A stretch of DNA of 64,000 nucleotides from Dryomyza anilis (taxonomy: Eukaryota; Arthropoda; Insecta; Diptera; Dryomyzidae). The notes under the pieces were generated by a model. It saw nothing but the letters and a program-made list of their open reading frames with translations, had not been told where the DNA came from and made no database searches. The stretch lies in contig OX638133.1 of the NCBI GenBank assembly GCA_951804985.1, positions 64,949,867-65,013,866 on the forward strand. The letters are read 5' to 3'. Below, one piece after another: positions 21,493 through 32,287 of the stretch. Numbering within the stretch: the stretch's first letter is position 1; each line of letters begins with the position of its first letter. A program made the position numbers and the translations under genes.

Positions 21493-22778
21493 AGGAGTGC
21501 GTCATTAGAAACTTGTGCACGCTTTTTCTACTGTAACTTTTTTCATTGGAATTCAAAACAAATTTTTTTAATCAAGTTAGGTTTGAAAAACATGTCGGAA
21601 TATGTAGTATGTAACTTTTGCAAAATTGGTTTGTTATTCAGCGAAAAAATGGGCGATGAACAAAAAGTGCGTGAGGAAATTACAAAAAAATTTCTTAAAT
21701 AATCCTCACTTTACATATAAAAGGATTGCAAAAATTGTAAAAGCTCACCGGAACACTGTATCAAAAGTACTTCAAAAGTTCAAGGCGGACCTTAGCTATG
21801 ATAGGAAGCTATGATAGGAACAGGCAAAAAGAAAGGTTCTGGTGACCGAAACAAAGCGAAGAGAAGAAAAACCCGAATCTCTCAGGACGAAATGTAGCTC
21901 TCAAAGTTGGATGCTCTGAGTCTTTTGTACGGAGAGCGAAACTCGAAGCTGGTCTGAAGACATATAAAGTTCAAAAAGTCCCAGATCGGAATGCAGCAAA
22001 AAATGTTGAGGCAAAAAAGCGTGCTAAAAAGCTTAAAAACAATTTTGTGAAAAAGAACGAATGTTGCATTATGGATGACGAAACATACGTTCTTTCCGAC
22101 TTTTCTCAGCTTCCTGGCCAAGAATTTTATGTTGCCGATGCTAGAGGAAATGTCCCGGATAAATTTAAGACCCAAAGAAGAGCAAAGTTTCCAAGAAAAT
22201 TTCTCGTGTGGCAAGCAATTTGTAGTTGAGGCAAACGAAGCAAAATTTTCGTGATCACTGGGACAATTAACACGGAAATATATTTGAAGGAGTGCTTACA
22301 GAAGAGACTTCTACCATTTTTAAGACAACATGAAGTGTCTACCTTTTTTTGGCCAGATCTTGCTTGTGTCACTACAGTAAAGCTGTCTTGGATTGGTACC
22401 AGAAAAATAATATAGTGTTTGTCCCTAGAGAAGCGAACCCACCGAATTGCCCAGAGCTCCGGCCAATCGAGAGATATTGGGCTCTGGTAAAAAGGGAATT
22501 GAAGACCACCAAACGGGTATCTAAGGACGTTGTAAATTTTCGGCGTCAATGGTGTGCTGCAAGCCAGAAGATCGAGGAAGAGACTGTAAAGGCCCTAATG
22601 ATAGGAGTTGCAGAAAAAGTTAATAATTTTATCATTGATTAATTATTTTTTCGTTTTTTTTTTATAATTACTATGAATAAAATTTACTTTAATAAAATGT
22701 TAACTTTTTGAAAATTGACAAAGTGGTTACTGAGATATTTTTATTTTTCGATGCACACATTTCTAATGACGCACTGCT
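21493..22778 (+). mobile_element. Tc1/mariner-type transposon with TIRs and TA duplication
   Basis: A 1,286-bp element inserted in the R1-like LINE. The ends form 28-bp inverted repeats with four mismatches; the shared core is AGTGCGTCATTAGAAA. TA flanks both sides (21,491-21,492 and 22,779-22,780). The transposase lies on the + strand and is broken. Confidence 0.92.
21591..22642 (+). pseudogene. Tc1/mariner transposase, broken
   Basis: An N-terminal helix-turn-helix region (NNPHFTYKRIAKIVKAHRNT, about 21,705-21,765), then a basic segment in other frames. The catalytic domain follows: CIMDDETYVLS (first Asp, about 22,065-22,095), WPDLA (second Asp, about 22,350) and PPNCPELRPIERYWALVK (Glu, about 22,440-22,490). 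Allowing for one frameshift after WPDLA, about 37 residues separate the second Asp and the Glu, suggesting a DD37E-type enzyme. At least four frameshifts or stops are present. Confidence 0.85.
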
Positions 22779-22780
22779 TA

Positions 22781-23739
22781 GTTTCAAGAAACATTTGCGC
22801 TTGCTCTCCCTGATCGCGTGTTTTAGCTCTTTCCGCTTTGACCTGTGACTACGCTGACAGTCAAGAAACATTTCACTACCTCTTGACCTCTGGGAGGCTC
22901 TTCGCGCACGGTTGCACCCGTAGTTTTGCGATGTCTGTGTTCCACCAGTACACCGGACTCTGTGTATGTTTGGAGGATTTTCTCGTCATAGATGTGTCAC
23001 ATGCTTTCTTAATGTGGTCCATGCACTGTAGCGCCATATCTGGTGCTGCACCTGATATTTCCATTAGTTTCATCATGGTTTCGATGACGCCTTTTTCGAA
23101 AGTGCTAGACCTCCATCCGGTCTGTTTGTGTGGGGTCCTTTCTCTTCGTGTTTCATCGGCTGGTCTAATCTCACAGATGATGGCTTTGTGATCGCTGTGC
23201 CTGTAGTGATCACTGATGCACCACGTCGTTCTTCGATAGCTGCCGTTGCTTACGAATGTAAGGTCATCACGGATCCAGCGCCTCCTCTATTGAACCTGTG
23301 TTGGGTGCCTGTGTTCATCAGCACCATTTCTAGCAGCGCAAATGTTTCCAGGAGTACTTTCCCTCTGTGGTTCGTTTTTGGGCAAGCCCATTCTGTCGCC
23401 CACGCGTTGAAGTCGCCAGCTTTTGTGGATTTGTGGATTTATCCCTCTGGAATCTGCGACTAGGTTGTCGAGGGTTGTTGTGTATTCCAGCAGGGTCATG
23501 CTTGGTGGCAGGTAGCAACTATATACAAATAGCCCCCTATTTCCACACAGACAAACCCATTTCCTGACGTTTGCGGATTCATATGGAGAGGACGTCTACC
23601 GCAGCTCCAGGTCGTCCATACGCAAGCTCTTTTTGCCCTATATGGCTTAGCAATGCCACATCTATTGACAGGTCTCGCACTGCCTTTGTGAGTATGTCTT
23701 GTGCAGCCTCACAGTGATTTAGGTTGAGCTGAAGAATCT
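22781..23739 (-). pseudogene. R1-like ORF2: endonuclease and linker
   Basis: Near 23,640-23,735 the minus strand reads QLNLNHCEAAQDILTKAV, the characteristic start of an R1-type endonuclease, then continues in broken frames (23,287-23,518). The endonuclease-RT linker at 22,876-23,076 reads SPVYWWNTDIAKLR, the conserved WWN motif. 22,781-22,871 gives RSKRKELKHAIRESKRKCF. It is then interrupted at 22,778 by the mariner element and resumes at 21,490. Confidence 0.8.
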
Positions 23740-25276
23740 TCATGCACGCCTAGCTCCTTTCATTGCCTTGAGGTATGAGGGGCATTTCGTTCCCCCTGTA
23801 GCGTGGTTTGTGTCTTTTAATTTGTTTCGTTTGCAGATTATGCAACTGTGTTCGCCAGTGCATGCATTTGCTTTGTGGCCATGCTCTCCGCATTTGTAAC
23901 AGTTGTTCGAGTGATCCTCCTTACTATCACATTTTCTGGCACTGTGCCCGAAGCCAAGACATTTAAAACACCTTGTGATCTTCACTTTGTGGCGAATACG
24001 GCAGTACACCCAGCAGATACGGACTCTCCCGGCAGCTAGTAATATGTTTGCACATTCTACCGGTACGCTTAACGTTGCGATTTGTGTCCTTCCGTAGGCC
24101 CATCTCATCGATTTTATTGATGCAATCTGGTACGTAGCTCCTCGAAACGCTCCTGAAGTGCTTCATACACATCCTCCTTTTTGGTGACATCATCGATGTC
24201 TTTAATCTCGATCTGGTCCACCTGAGTCAAGGACCTCACTTTCGCTATCGAGCGTAAGACATTCTCCACCGCAGCCTGGAATTTAGCAGTTTGTGGGTCG
24301 GGTGTCTTTTCCAGCTCAAAAAGGAGTTCTCCATTTTCAGTCTTTCTGATTCCCTTAACCGTCTGTCCCATTTCCTTCAGTTGCGGCTCGCTCTTGACTA
24401 GCTTGAGAATCTCTGCGTATGTAGTCTCTCCGGCTGACTTCACGGCGATTGTATCTGGTCGGGTTAGTTTTTTCCTCGTCCGGGCGCGCGGACGTACCTT
24501 CTTCCACTGCGGTTCCTTCCGCGGATTATTTAGGTTCTTCTGGCCCTCATCTGTCGACGCGTTCTCCTCAGCAGGTACTCGCACCTTAGCTTCTGGCTTC
24601 CTACGTGGAACTTTTTTAACCTTCTTTGGGACAGGGAGATACGTTCTTTCTCCTATCATACCTCTTGCCCTCTTTGTGCTGTTTAGTGCTTCGCGGCCTC
24701 GGAATTGGAGATGTCTGCGTTAACATTCGCCGTAATACGATCCGAGGCACCTGGAAATCCGTGGGGTTTTGCTCAGAAGATGTCTGAGATGCTTCGGTGA
24801 CCCCTATGTCAGTCGCTCTGACTCCGTTCTTCTGCTCCTCCATAGCACATCTATGTAGCGCTTGCACTGAGTAGAGTGCGTCTCTCATGGGTTGGTTTAT
24901 ATGGCGTTTCTCTGGGAATTGGTTTATCTTGAGGCCTAGTTTAGTGAGTGTGTCCATACTGGTCTCATATATCTCCGGCGGTGCCTTCAAACACATTTTC
25001 GCGTGTACCCGGTGCTGCGGTGTTACTTTCTGGTGGTGTGCGCTGTAACAGCTGTTTTATCCTGAAAGGATCCTCTGATCCACCCAGTGCGCCTACTTTC
25101 CCGATCCTTGGGGTGCTTGTGGCAATATCTGCTTCAGCAGCCAAATATGCCACTGCTGAAACAAGGCACTCATTGGATGTCGACGGCTGGGAGCCTGATT
25201 GCTCACTCCCTACGGCCGCCGGTACTGGGGTTCCTAGTCCCTGCACCATAACTATGTTACTATTCAAACTTTTCAT
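23740..25276 (-). pseudogene. R1-like ORF1 (nucleic-acid-binding gag-like protein)
   Basis: Three overlapping open segments: 24,965-25,276 (start MKSLNSNIVMVQGLG), 24,616-24,996 and 24,114-24,659 (basic, Lys/Arg-rich), then 23,740-24,108. The last carries three knuckles: CFKCLGFGHSARKC, CYKCGEHGHKANAC and CIICKRN...HATGGTKC. This matches the three-finger ORF1 end of R1/I-type LINEs. Frameshifts lie at about 24,110, 24,640 and 24,980. Confidence 0.85.
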
Positions 25277-25425
25277 TATGGTTTATTGTTCAGGGTATCC
25301 GTCCCATATCATTTTATACCTTCTGCCAGGTGTGGTGAAACAGCCGCCCTTAGTTGGGAACAGACGCTGACCGAGGAGCCGCCCACTGTGGGTCAGTCGC
25401 TCTCGGATTTTTTTGTTTGTAGTGT

Positions 25426-27088
25426 GGTCCGCGTGTAAGTGTGTTGTGTAAGTTCTTTTCAATTGTCATAACTACCTCGTGCAGTGCTGTTTCAACGGAT
25501 TTACCCTTAAGGTACGCGTTTTGGTAGCTGCATAGGTTGTTATCATTTATTTGTAGTCTAATGTTTGTCAAGAATTCTCTCCACCGTTTTTAACACAAAG
25601 GATGAGAGGCTTATTGGCCTATAGTCCTTTGCTGTACAGTGTGTTGTCCTTCCCGCTTTGGGAATGAATACCACTCTTACTTCTTTTCATTTTAGCGGTA
25701 TGTACCCCAGCCTAAGACAACTTTTGAAGATTGCCTTTAGCCAAGTACCAAATGCTGGAAGAGCATGTATCAACATAGCTGGTATTATATAGTCCGGTCT
25801 TGCAGATTTGTAGGGCTTGAACGATTTTGTTACCCATATTATCATTCTATCTATTAGCATATTGTCTCCATCTGGCGATTTTATTGTGAAAGCCTGGGAA
25901 GTGAACTTCCATCAGGAGTGCAAGAGATTCTTGACTTGATTCGGTCCAGGTATTATATGGTTTTCTGAGGTAGCTGGGTATTACGGTGTCCTTGGATAGA
26001 ACTCTACGTAGTCTAACTCCCTCAATAGTATTTTTTTCAATTTATTTACAGAACGTTTTCCATGAGTTGAATTTAGCGTCCCTTGTGGATTTCATATAGG
26101 TATTTAGTTCTGACGTATCAATTTCAAGCTTAATTTTTCTGGCCTTGTTATGTAGTTTTCTAACATCTGTTCTCTGCTTTTTGAGTTCACTCGTCCATCA
26201 AGAGTTTTTGGTAGTTTTCTGACGGCGAGATATTGGGCCAAATTTTAAGAAGACTTTGTTCATTTTCTTAGTGATCATGTCTAACGCGGAGTCTAAGGAT
26301 ATACTGTCAGGAAAAGAAGTTTAGCATGTGTGCGTCACGTTTTCCGATATCAACTCTGAATATTTTGACTACCTTGTCTTCGCAGGATTCTTAAATGGTT
26401 TTTGCTTACTAGGTTTGAAGTTAATTTAAAAGTATTCCAAAATGGTCCGAAAAGGAGTTTTTAGAGGACACTTTCCAGTCTTCGACCTCAATAAGTTCAG
26501 TGTTATTGATTAAAATAAGGTCAAGGAGTTCCTCTCCTACTCTATTTTGAAATGTGGGGTGATCTCCCGTGTTACCCAAGATAAAGTCCGGGGATATAAG
26601 AAATTCAAAGATTAACTCACCTCGTTTGTTGATATCCTTACTACGCCACTGACTGTGATGTGCGTTGGCGTCACAGCCGATTTCCAGTGGCAGATTCCGT
26701 GTGTTCGCATATTCAGCAAGTTCTTGGACTGCTCTCGGAGGGGGCTCATCTTCGTCATATGGCATATGAGAAATATCGTTTTCTCGTTGTTTTCAACCTG
26801 TATTGCCACCGTGTCATCATTACTGTAATTGAGGAGGAAAAAGCATTTAGTGTTTTCCTAGCTAGAATACAGCATCTTATCTCCATTTGTAGAGTCAAAC
26901 AGTTGTTTCGATCTTAGTCCTTGAACATGGTTATGGGCTATCCAGGGTTCTTGAACTAAGATCACGTCTACATCATCTTCCGTCAAAAGGAGAATTAGGT
27001 CGTAGTTGGGCAAGCCGATAATAAAAATCACTTCTGATTCAGAAACACTACTTGAGCCACATTCGGCTAAATCAATAATAATAATCAT
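25426..27088 (-). pseudogene. LINE endonuclease and proximal RT
   Basis: An AP-endonuclease-like domain on the minus strand: DVDVILVQEPWIAHN (about 26,920-26,990), EIGCDANAHHSQW (about 26,640-26,690) and SFSDHFGILLN (about 26,430). RT starts near 25,680 with FIPKAGR and YRPISLSSF and continues to GKSVETALHEVVMTIEKNLH at 25,430-25,520, where it is cut by the nested LINE. Frameshifts separate the open segments at 26,421-26,765 and 26,858-27,088. Confidence 0.8.
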
Positions 27089-27856
27089 GTGTCATATTCG
27101 GCACTACAAGATTTGAGCCAATGGAAAACAGCCAGTTCCATAATATAAATACAAAATTCGTTAGTTTAGATTTACCACATGGCGATCCTGCCAAACTGAA
27201 CGAGAACATTAATTATAAAGAATTTTGGACTATTATACATGAGTACCCCAAATTTCATAAACGGCCCTAAGAAGATCTATGCAGTAATCGATAAACTATA
27301 AAAAGAAAGGGAAACAAAAAATGGGGGACAACAAAGTAAGGACCAAACAATAATCAACGAAAACTTTAGCACAGGCGTATCAATCGACAATAACATCAAT
27401 ATTTTTACTATAATAACGACAATAATAATGTTGATAATTTTGTCAAAATCAATAAGTATTATAAGGCATACATTCACTAACATGTGAATGGAATTAATAA
27501 TGTTTAAGTAAACAAAATAATAATATACAAAAAAAAAAAATTAAACATTATGCAATTATTTCACTGGAAAAAATCAAAGAATTAATTCTTCAGGTAGACA
27601 AAATACAGTCAAATTAAACATTAATACAGTCAAATTAAACATTAAGGAAAGAATAGCGGAACTAACATAGACACAGGACGACTTAAATGATGAAGGAAGG
27701 AGTAGAGGAACTAACTGTATATTAATGTCAATTTATTTGTTTTTGTTCATATTTGAAATGTATTGTTTGCTTTTATTAAGTAATTTAAATGATGTTTGTT
27801 TACAAAGATTAGGTTGACTATATTTTTTAATATGAATAAATAGGACAATGAAGGAC
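27089..27856. other. AT-rich spacer with a short direct repeat
   Basis: No gene seen. Around 27,605-27,643 the unit ACAGTCAAATTAAACATTA occurs twice in tandem. A 21-bp match to 36,757-36,777 (GTTAGTTTAGATTTACCACA plus one base) lies at about 27,158-27,178 and may be a LINE ORF1 remnant. Confidence 0.5.
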
Positions 27857-28146
27857 GCTCAGATCCGTCACACATTTGAGCGAGGATGTATACCTTGATA
27901 TATTCTATAAGGTCCCCGACTCAAGGCTGGACTGGGGCTAACAACATCTTTTCATAGAAACATTTTTCTATACTGCGCTACCTCTCGGCAGTAAATGGCA
28001 AACCTACGAGAGTAAAAACGTGGAAATAAACTGTAGGTCCCACCACTTTGAGTACAAATATAACACGCACAGCTCAAAATGGTGAGAGAGCTCGGCCTAA
28101 ATTCTTATAGGACTGTAGTGCCATACTATTATTTATTATTATTAGA
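27857..28146 (+). repeat. tRNA-derived SINE, copy 1 (with 3' tail)
   Basis: Shares the body GGACTGGGGCTAACAACATC and CCCACCACTTTGAGTAC with copies at 30,135-30,240 and 38,034-38,265. The B-box region (CGACTCAAGGC) remains but the A-box head is replaced. The 3' end runs into an (ATT)n tail at 28,126-28,143. Confidence 0.75.
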
Positions 28147-28428
28147 TGGATATGAATGTGATCTTTTATTCCCGGGGGTTCAATAAAATGACTATTTCTA
28201 AAAATTTTTCGTAAATTCGCGATGAACTTTTGCACTCCAAATACTTCGCTGGAAACGTGAAATTTTTCATGTACTGCAACTATCCACAGCCGGAGGAAGA
28301 TGGCCTCGCTATTAGTTTGCCGTTTGTTAATTTAGTAAAAAGTTTTGACAATTTTAATTTTATTACGATTTTTATTAACCGATGACGAAAAAAATAAAAA
28401 AATAAATTACAAAAAAAAATAATATTAA

Positions 28429-28831
28429 CACGTTGACGGACAGTTGCGTCTATAGCCGTCAAGTTCAAGTTCACTATGTGACATGACGGCAATAGCCGTC
28501 CAATACGAAACGATCGTTTTTAGACACTGCGGTTTTTAGACTCCCAAAAATACTTTGTTGCTCACAAAAAATTGCTTATTTCAGTCATTAAACCTGTCAT
28601 TTACGTTTTTAAATTTTTGCTGTTATAGCCGCCATCGTCCCATTACATAGTGTCTAGAGTCCGCTGGCGCCATGACGGTTGTAGCCGCAACCTAATTAAA
28701 GGTGCTGAATTAATCAAAATTAAGTGTATTTAAGCAGAAAGAGTAAAACTATACTTCTAATATTCTAAAAATTACAAAAACATATAGTGTCAATTTTCGA
28801 ATTTCACTTGTTTCTACTGTCCGTCAACGTG
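28429..28831. mobile_element. piggyBac-like MITE, perfect TIRs, TTAA target
   Basis: 403 bp with exact inverted ends CACGTTGACGGACAGT...ACTGTCCGTCAACGTG, flanked by TTAA at 28,425-28,428 and 28,832-28,835, the signature of piggyBac superfamily insertion. There is no ORF. The interior has four spaced copies of a TATAGCCG-like motif, possible transposase-binding repeats. Confidence 0.9.
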
Positions 28832-28835
28832 TTAA

Positions 28836-29130
28836 AAAATAATATATGAGAACAGGTTTCACACTTTCCTTACCTTGTTAAATACACCTTGGCGGGTGAA
28901 TTTAACTCTCTTCCTTCAGATTGCAAAGCCAGTACACTTTCATTCGACCACTGTCCATTAATTTTGTACAATTCATTTTGACATACAATAATCAAACGTA
29001 TGTATTGGTGAATGAATTCTTAAATTGCAACATACATATTATTATGTTTAAATATCATAATGATGAATTATATGATAATAATATTATTATTAATGATAAA
29101 TATAAAAAAAAATAATTTAATAAAAAAAAT
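28836..29130. other. AT-rich spacer, no gene
   Basis: No recognisable feature. Simple ATT/ATA-rich stretches near 29,040-29,130. Confidence 0.5.
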
Positions 29131-29131
29131 G

Positions 29132-29205
29132 TATTACAGCAGGCAGAATTCGAATCCGCGTCCTCGTGCATAGAAGGCAGGCATGCTATCGTCGTAACAT
29201 TTTTT
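29132..29205 (-). pseudogene. tRNA-like relic
   Basis: On the minus strand, AGCATGCCTGCCTTCTATGC is followed by GCGGATTCGAATTCTGC, which folds as a T-arm and matches an RNA polymerase III B box. A full cloverleaf is not convincing, so I call it a tRNA pseudogene or SINE head. Confidence 0.4.
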
Positions 29206-29699
29206 AAAAGTTTTTATTTTCACACAAACAGTAAACTTTTGCGAGCAAAGTTGGAACACGTTGCAAAAGAAATTCTTTTGCCGCAAACGTTTTGTAAACG
29301 TTTTTTTTCTATTCTTGCATCAATAACTTAAAAGATAAGCTTATGATTTGGTAAAGCTTAATGAACTACAAATAGATGAACTGGGACAACAAGTCACGGC
29401 AGCAGAATGATTAATAATGAACGAAAAGTATGCTCTAACAATATTTAAGAATGGTTTAGATGAGATATAAATCAACTATATTCGCGTTACAGCCAAAAAC
29501 ATTGACGGAAGCAGACGGAATGCAGACGATGTCAGAAGATAGCATTTTGTAAATATTATAGGCGTTTTATAGATAATCTTGCAAAAATTGCAAAGTGTTT
29601 AAACGCTCTTCTAAAAAAGAACCATCCTTTTATATGTATAAGGAATGTCAAGATGCATTTTAACTCTGAATGAAAAAAATGATAAACCATTACAATATC

Positions 29700-30078
29700 T
29701 CAACCATTCATTGTCACAATAGACGCATCTGACTTCGCGTTAGGATCTATTTTATCACAAGAAGAAATAGGTCATGATTTACCAATATCGAATGCGAGTA
29801 AATCGTTATCAAAACATGATATAAACAAAGCGGTGATAGAAATACTTTTGTTAGCGATACATGGGAGAATACATTTTTTTAAACCATATTTATACGAACG
29901 AAAATTTATCGATGTAACTGACCACCGATCGTTAGTTTCACTTTTTTCACATAAAAACCTATCTTCGAAATTAACACGAGTAAGATTAGATCTCTCAGAC
30001 TATTATTTTGAGATAGTATATAAACAAGGTGCAATATACACTAATGCCGATGCATTGTCTAGGATTCCGACATTTTAA
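29700..30078 (+). pseudogene. gypsy RNase H
   Basis: TIDASDFALGSILSQEEIG lies upstream of the open frame and is followed by FIDVTDHRSLVSLFSH and YTNADALSRIPTF, the normal RNase H to integrase transition. The catalytic Asp residues in TIDAS and VTDH are visible. The frame stops at 30,078, before the inserted SINE. Confidence 0.82.
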
Positions 30079-30134
30079 AGAATATGATTCCAACTAATAG
30101 AGATGAATCAGTGAGCAAGATATTAGCAATAACT

Positions 30135-30240
30135 AGCGTCGGTAGTTCATGTTTAGTGCGTTGGACTCTGAGTCGAAATGTCCCCGGTTCAAACCTGGAC
30201 TGGGGCTAACAACATCTTTTCATAGACAATTTTTCTATAT
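30135..30240 (+). repeat. tRNA-derived SINE, copy 2 (5' part)
   Basis: TTAGTGCGTTGGACT and GTCCCCGGTTCAAACC match A- and B-box regions. The body follows to CATAGACAATTTTTC and is then cut off by the neighbouring Helentron fragment. Confidence 0.75.
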
Positions 30241-30638
30241 CACACCTTTTTTGGAACATATATTTTTAGGGGAATTCTAAAAATATATTTTAAATTTTAT
30301 AAATATATGTATAATACTTTTCGAGTTATTGGTTCCTAAAAAGTTCAATAAAAGTGACTTTTATGGGAGGTGGGCGTGTCCGTCGACCGATTTGGCTCAT
30401 TTCCGTACACAGAACCATTTTTTGGCTAAAACATGTTCAAACCAAATTTCATCGCATTCTGACTAGTATTTCTTAAGTAATCTTGTAGTCGGACAGACAC
30501 ACAGACAGACGGACATTGCTAAACGGACTCGGGTAGTGATGCTGATCAAGAATATATATACTTTTCCTTACCTCCTAAGGTGAGTTACAATATATGCACA
30601 AAGTTAATATACCCTATACCTTATAGGTGTAGGGTATA
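30241..30638 (+). mobile_element. INE-1/DINE-1-like Helentron fragment
   Basis: Contains CAGACAGACGGACATTGCTA and CTGATCAAGAATATATATAC, motifs shared with Drosophila INE-1 elements. The 3' end is a hairpin TATACCCTATACC / AGGTGTAGGGTATA (30,608-30,638). The 5' part is missing. Confidence 0.8.
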
Positions 30639-30754
30639 ATTATTAGATAATATTTGTAATTAATTAAAAATAAAGCAAATATTTTCTACTCCTTATCATC
30701 ATCAAATATTAGGTTCTGTAGAACCTAATCATAGAGTATTGTATAACTTGTTTT

Positions 30755-31225
30755 ATCTTTTGTTGAGAATAATGAATGGGACAAATGGATTCCATACTAC
30801 ACTTTTGCATCCAACACAACACCACATGTTGATACTAACTATACATCGTATGAACTAATATTTGGACAATTACCTTATTTACCAAATGATATATTGGAAG
30901 AAAGAAAAACCATATACAACATTGATGATTACGTAAACGAATTAAGGTTGAGATTGCAGACAGCAACAGAAAAAGCTAGGAAATTTCTCGTTATAATGAA
31001 ATATAAAAGAACACTATTATAAAATAAAGAATATAGTAATCCATTAGAATTAGATTAGATTTAGTATTAGTAAAAGTAGAGAATAAAAGGAAGAATCAGA
31101 GTCTTTATAGCGGATCTTATGAAATAATAGAAAGAAAAGGTGTCAATTCCATAATTACTATAAATGATAAATTTAAAGAATTACATAATAATTCACTAAA
31201 AAAGTGGAAATTAAAATATAATTAG
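30755..31225 (+). pseudogene. gypsy integrase C-terminal region
   Basis: Reads NEWDKWIPYYTFASNTTPH, YELIFGQLPYLPNDI and, after a stop, KVENKRKNQSLYSGSYEIIE, a typical integrase tail with its C-terminal SH3-like fold. Two stops interrupt it. About 150 bp of AT-rich sequence follow with no clear LTR. Confidence 0.78.
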
Positions 31226-32287
31226 ATAAGTTAAATTACAAAAATAAAATACATATATTTACTTTCAAAACATAAAAAAAACATTTAAAACCTTAATTTG
31301 CAAAAAATCAAATATCTATTTTTAAAACATTAAAAAAAATACATTATTATAAAATTATATACTTACAGCCGTATTTATTACATTTCCTTAAACAACCTAT
31401 GAGAGATTGTTTAGCTGCGCATTGTTAAAGGATTTGCAGTCTCGCTTAAATACTTATTTATAAAAAAAAAGTTATGAGTATTTTAATAAGACAAGGTTTG
31501 TGTACAAATAAGTTCAATAAATGTAATAAATTTCAATAGTCTACTACATTTTGTTTCAAAAATATAAACAAACGCATTGTTTTTAACAAAGATGAATTTT
31601 GTTTTATTATCATATGAACATGGACGTAGAGCATCGAAATGGAGTCCGCAATAATATTTCTATCTGGAAACTGCATTGCAAACAATTTCTAGAGTAATAC
31701 CTGCACAACAAACAAAGAATAACTTCGGGACTTTGCGAATCATTTATCTCATGTTATGTGTTAATGTTCGCTAATGTTTTATCCTGTTATCCAAATGTAA
31801 ACTCTTCGGCTCACGAAAGTACTACGATAGTTTCTCTATTAAAATCAGCGCGTTCATATCGTATGCAGCACACAACTTTACGAACAAATGTGCAAAGACC
31901 AGAGAACGGGCCAATGATTTTAAATTTTTTTATCATACGGGCTGAAACAACGACATTGCTACACTTGTCAAATTTAAAAAAGACGACAATTGTCGTCGTC
32001 ACCAATATAGATTTAATTCTAATTTGACAGGAGACAATCCGTATTTTTATTAGTTTTGAGAATTGTTCGTGTTATTTATGGTGATAAATAATTAAAATGA
32101 ATAAATTTAAGAATTAATTTAAATAATCCATGGTGTTTAATCGATATAACATTTAAAATAAAGTGAGAAAAAGATGTTCTTTGTCGCGTTGAATGTAATC
32201 AAGTATCTTACAACACGACTTCATTTGTCGAAAAAAACTAGTTCTCGTCGTCTGGTCGTGTCGCTGTCGCGGTCTATGTGTTCAAAG
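31226..32287. other. spacer, no recognised gene
   Basis: No supported gene. 31,758-32,027 is open on the + strand for 89 codons but resembles nothing I know. A perfect 16-bp palindrome GACGACAATTGTCGTC lies at 31,982-31,997. Confidence 0.45.

Larger units (their letters stand above)
19819..25416 (-). mobile_element. R1-like LINE with 9-bp target-site duplication
   Basis: A two-ORF non-LTR retrotransposon, 5' end at right. Its left edge is a T-run (poly(A) on the element strand) and both edges abut TTGTAGTGT (19,810-19,818 and 25,417-25,425). ORF1 ends in three CCHC knuckles. ORF2 starts LNLNHCEAAQDIL, typical of R1-clade endonucleases, and carries a FADDIAV RT site. Total minus the nested mariner is about 4.3 kb, shorter than typical R1 elements, so internal deletions are likely. 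A fragment of the same family's 5' end lies at 59,494-59,720. Confidence 0.85.
18830..27088 (-). mobile_element. LOA/I-like LINE, split by a nested R1-like LINE
   Basis: A non-LTR retrotransposon in two parts. 25,426-27,088 carries the endonuclease (VILVQEPWI, CDANAHHSQW, SDHFGILL) and the first RT motifs (FIPKAGR, YRPISLSSF, GKSVETALHEVV). 18,830-19,809 carries the rest of RT (TFLDIEVAFNN, AYADDVVIMVSG, NASKTQLVLF) and a decayed C-terminal region. The parts are separated by the R1-like element, whose flanks duplicate TTGTAGTGT. The 5' end seems truncated at the start of the endonuclease and many stops are present. Clade assignment is by motif likeness only. Confidence 0.8.
29340..31225 (+). 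mobile_element. Ty3/gypsy relic, internally deleted
   Basis: A decayed gypsy element on the + strand. 29,370-29,510 looks gag-like (NEKYALTIFKNGLDE). It passes almost directly into the end of RT (KYYRRFIDNLAKIAKCLN, about 29,550-29,600), so most of gag and RT is deleted. RNase H is at 29,700-30,078. The end of integrase is at 30,760-31,225. A SINE and a Helentron fragment sit between RNase H and integrase. Confidence 0.8.

Noticed and set aside
23128..25370. + strand frames of 110-140 codons
   Set aside because: They lie antisense to R1-like ORF1 and ORF2, which carry recognisable zinc knuckles and endonuclease motifs.
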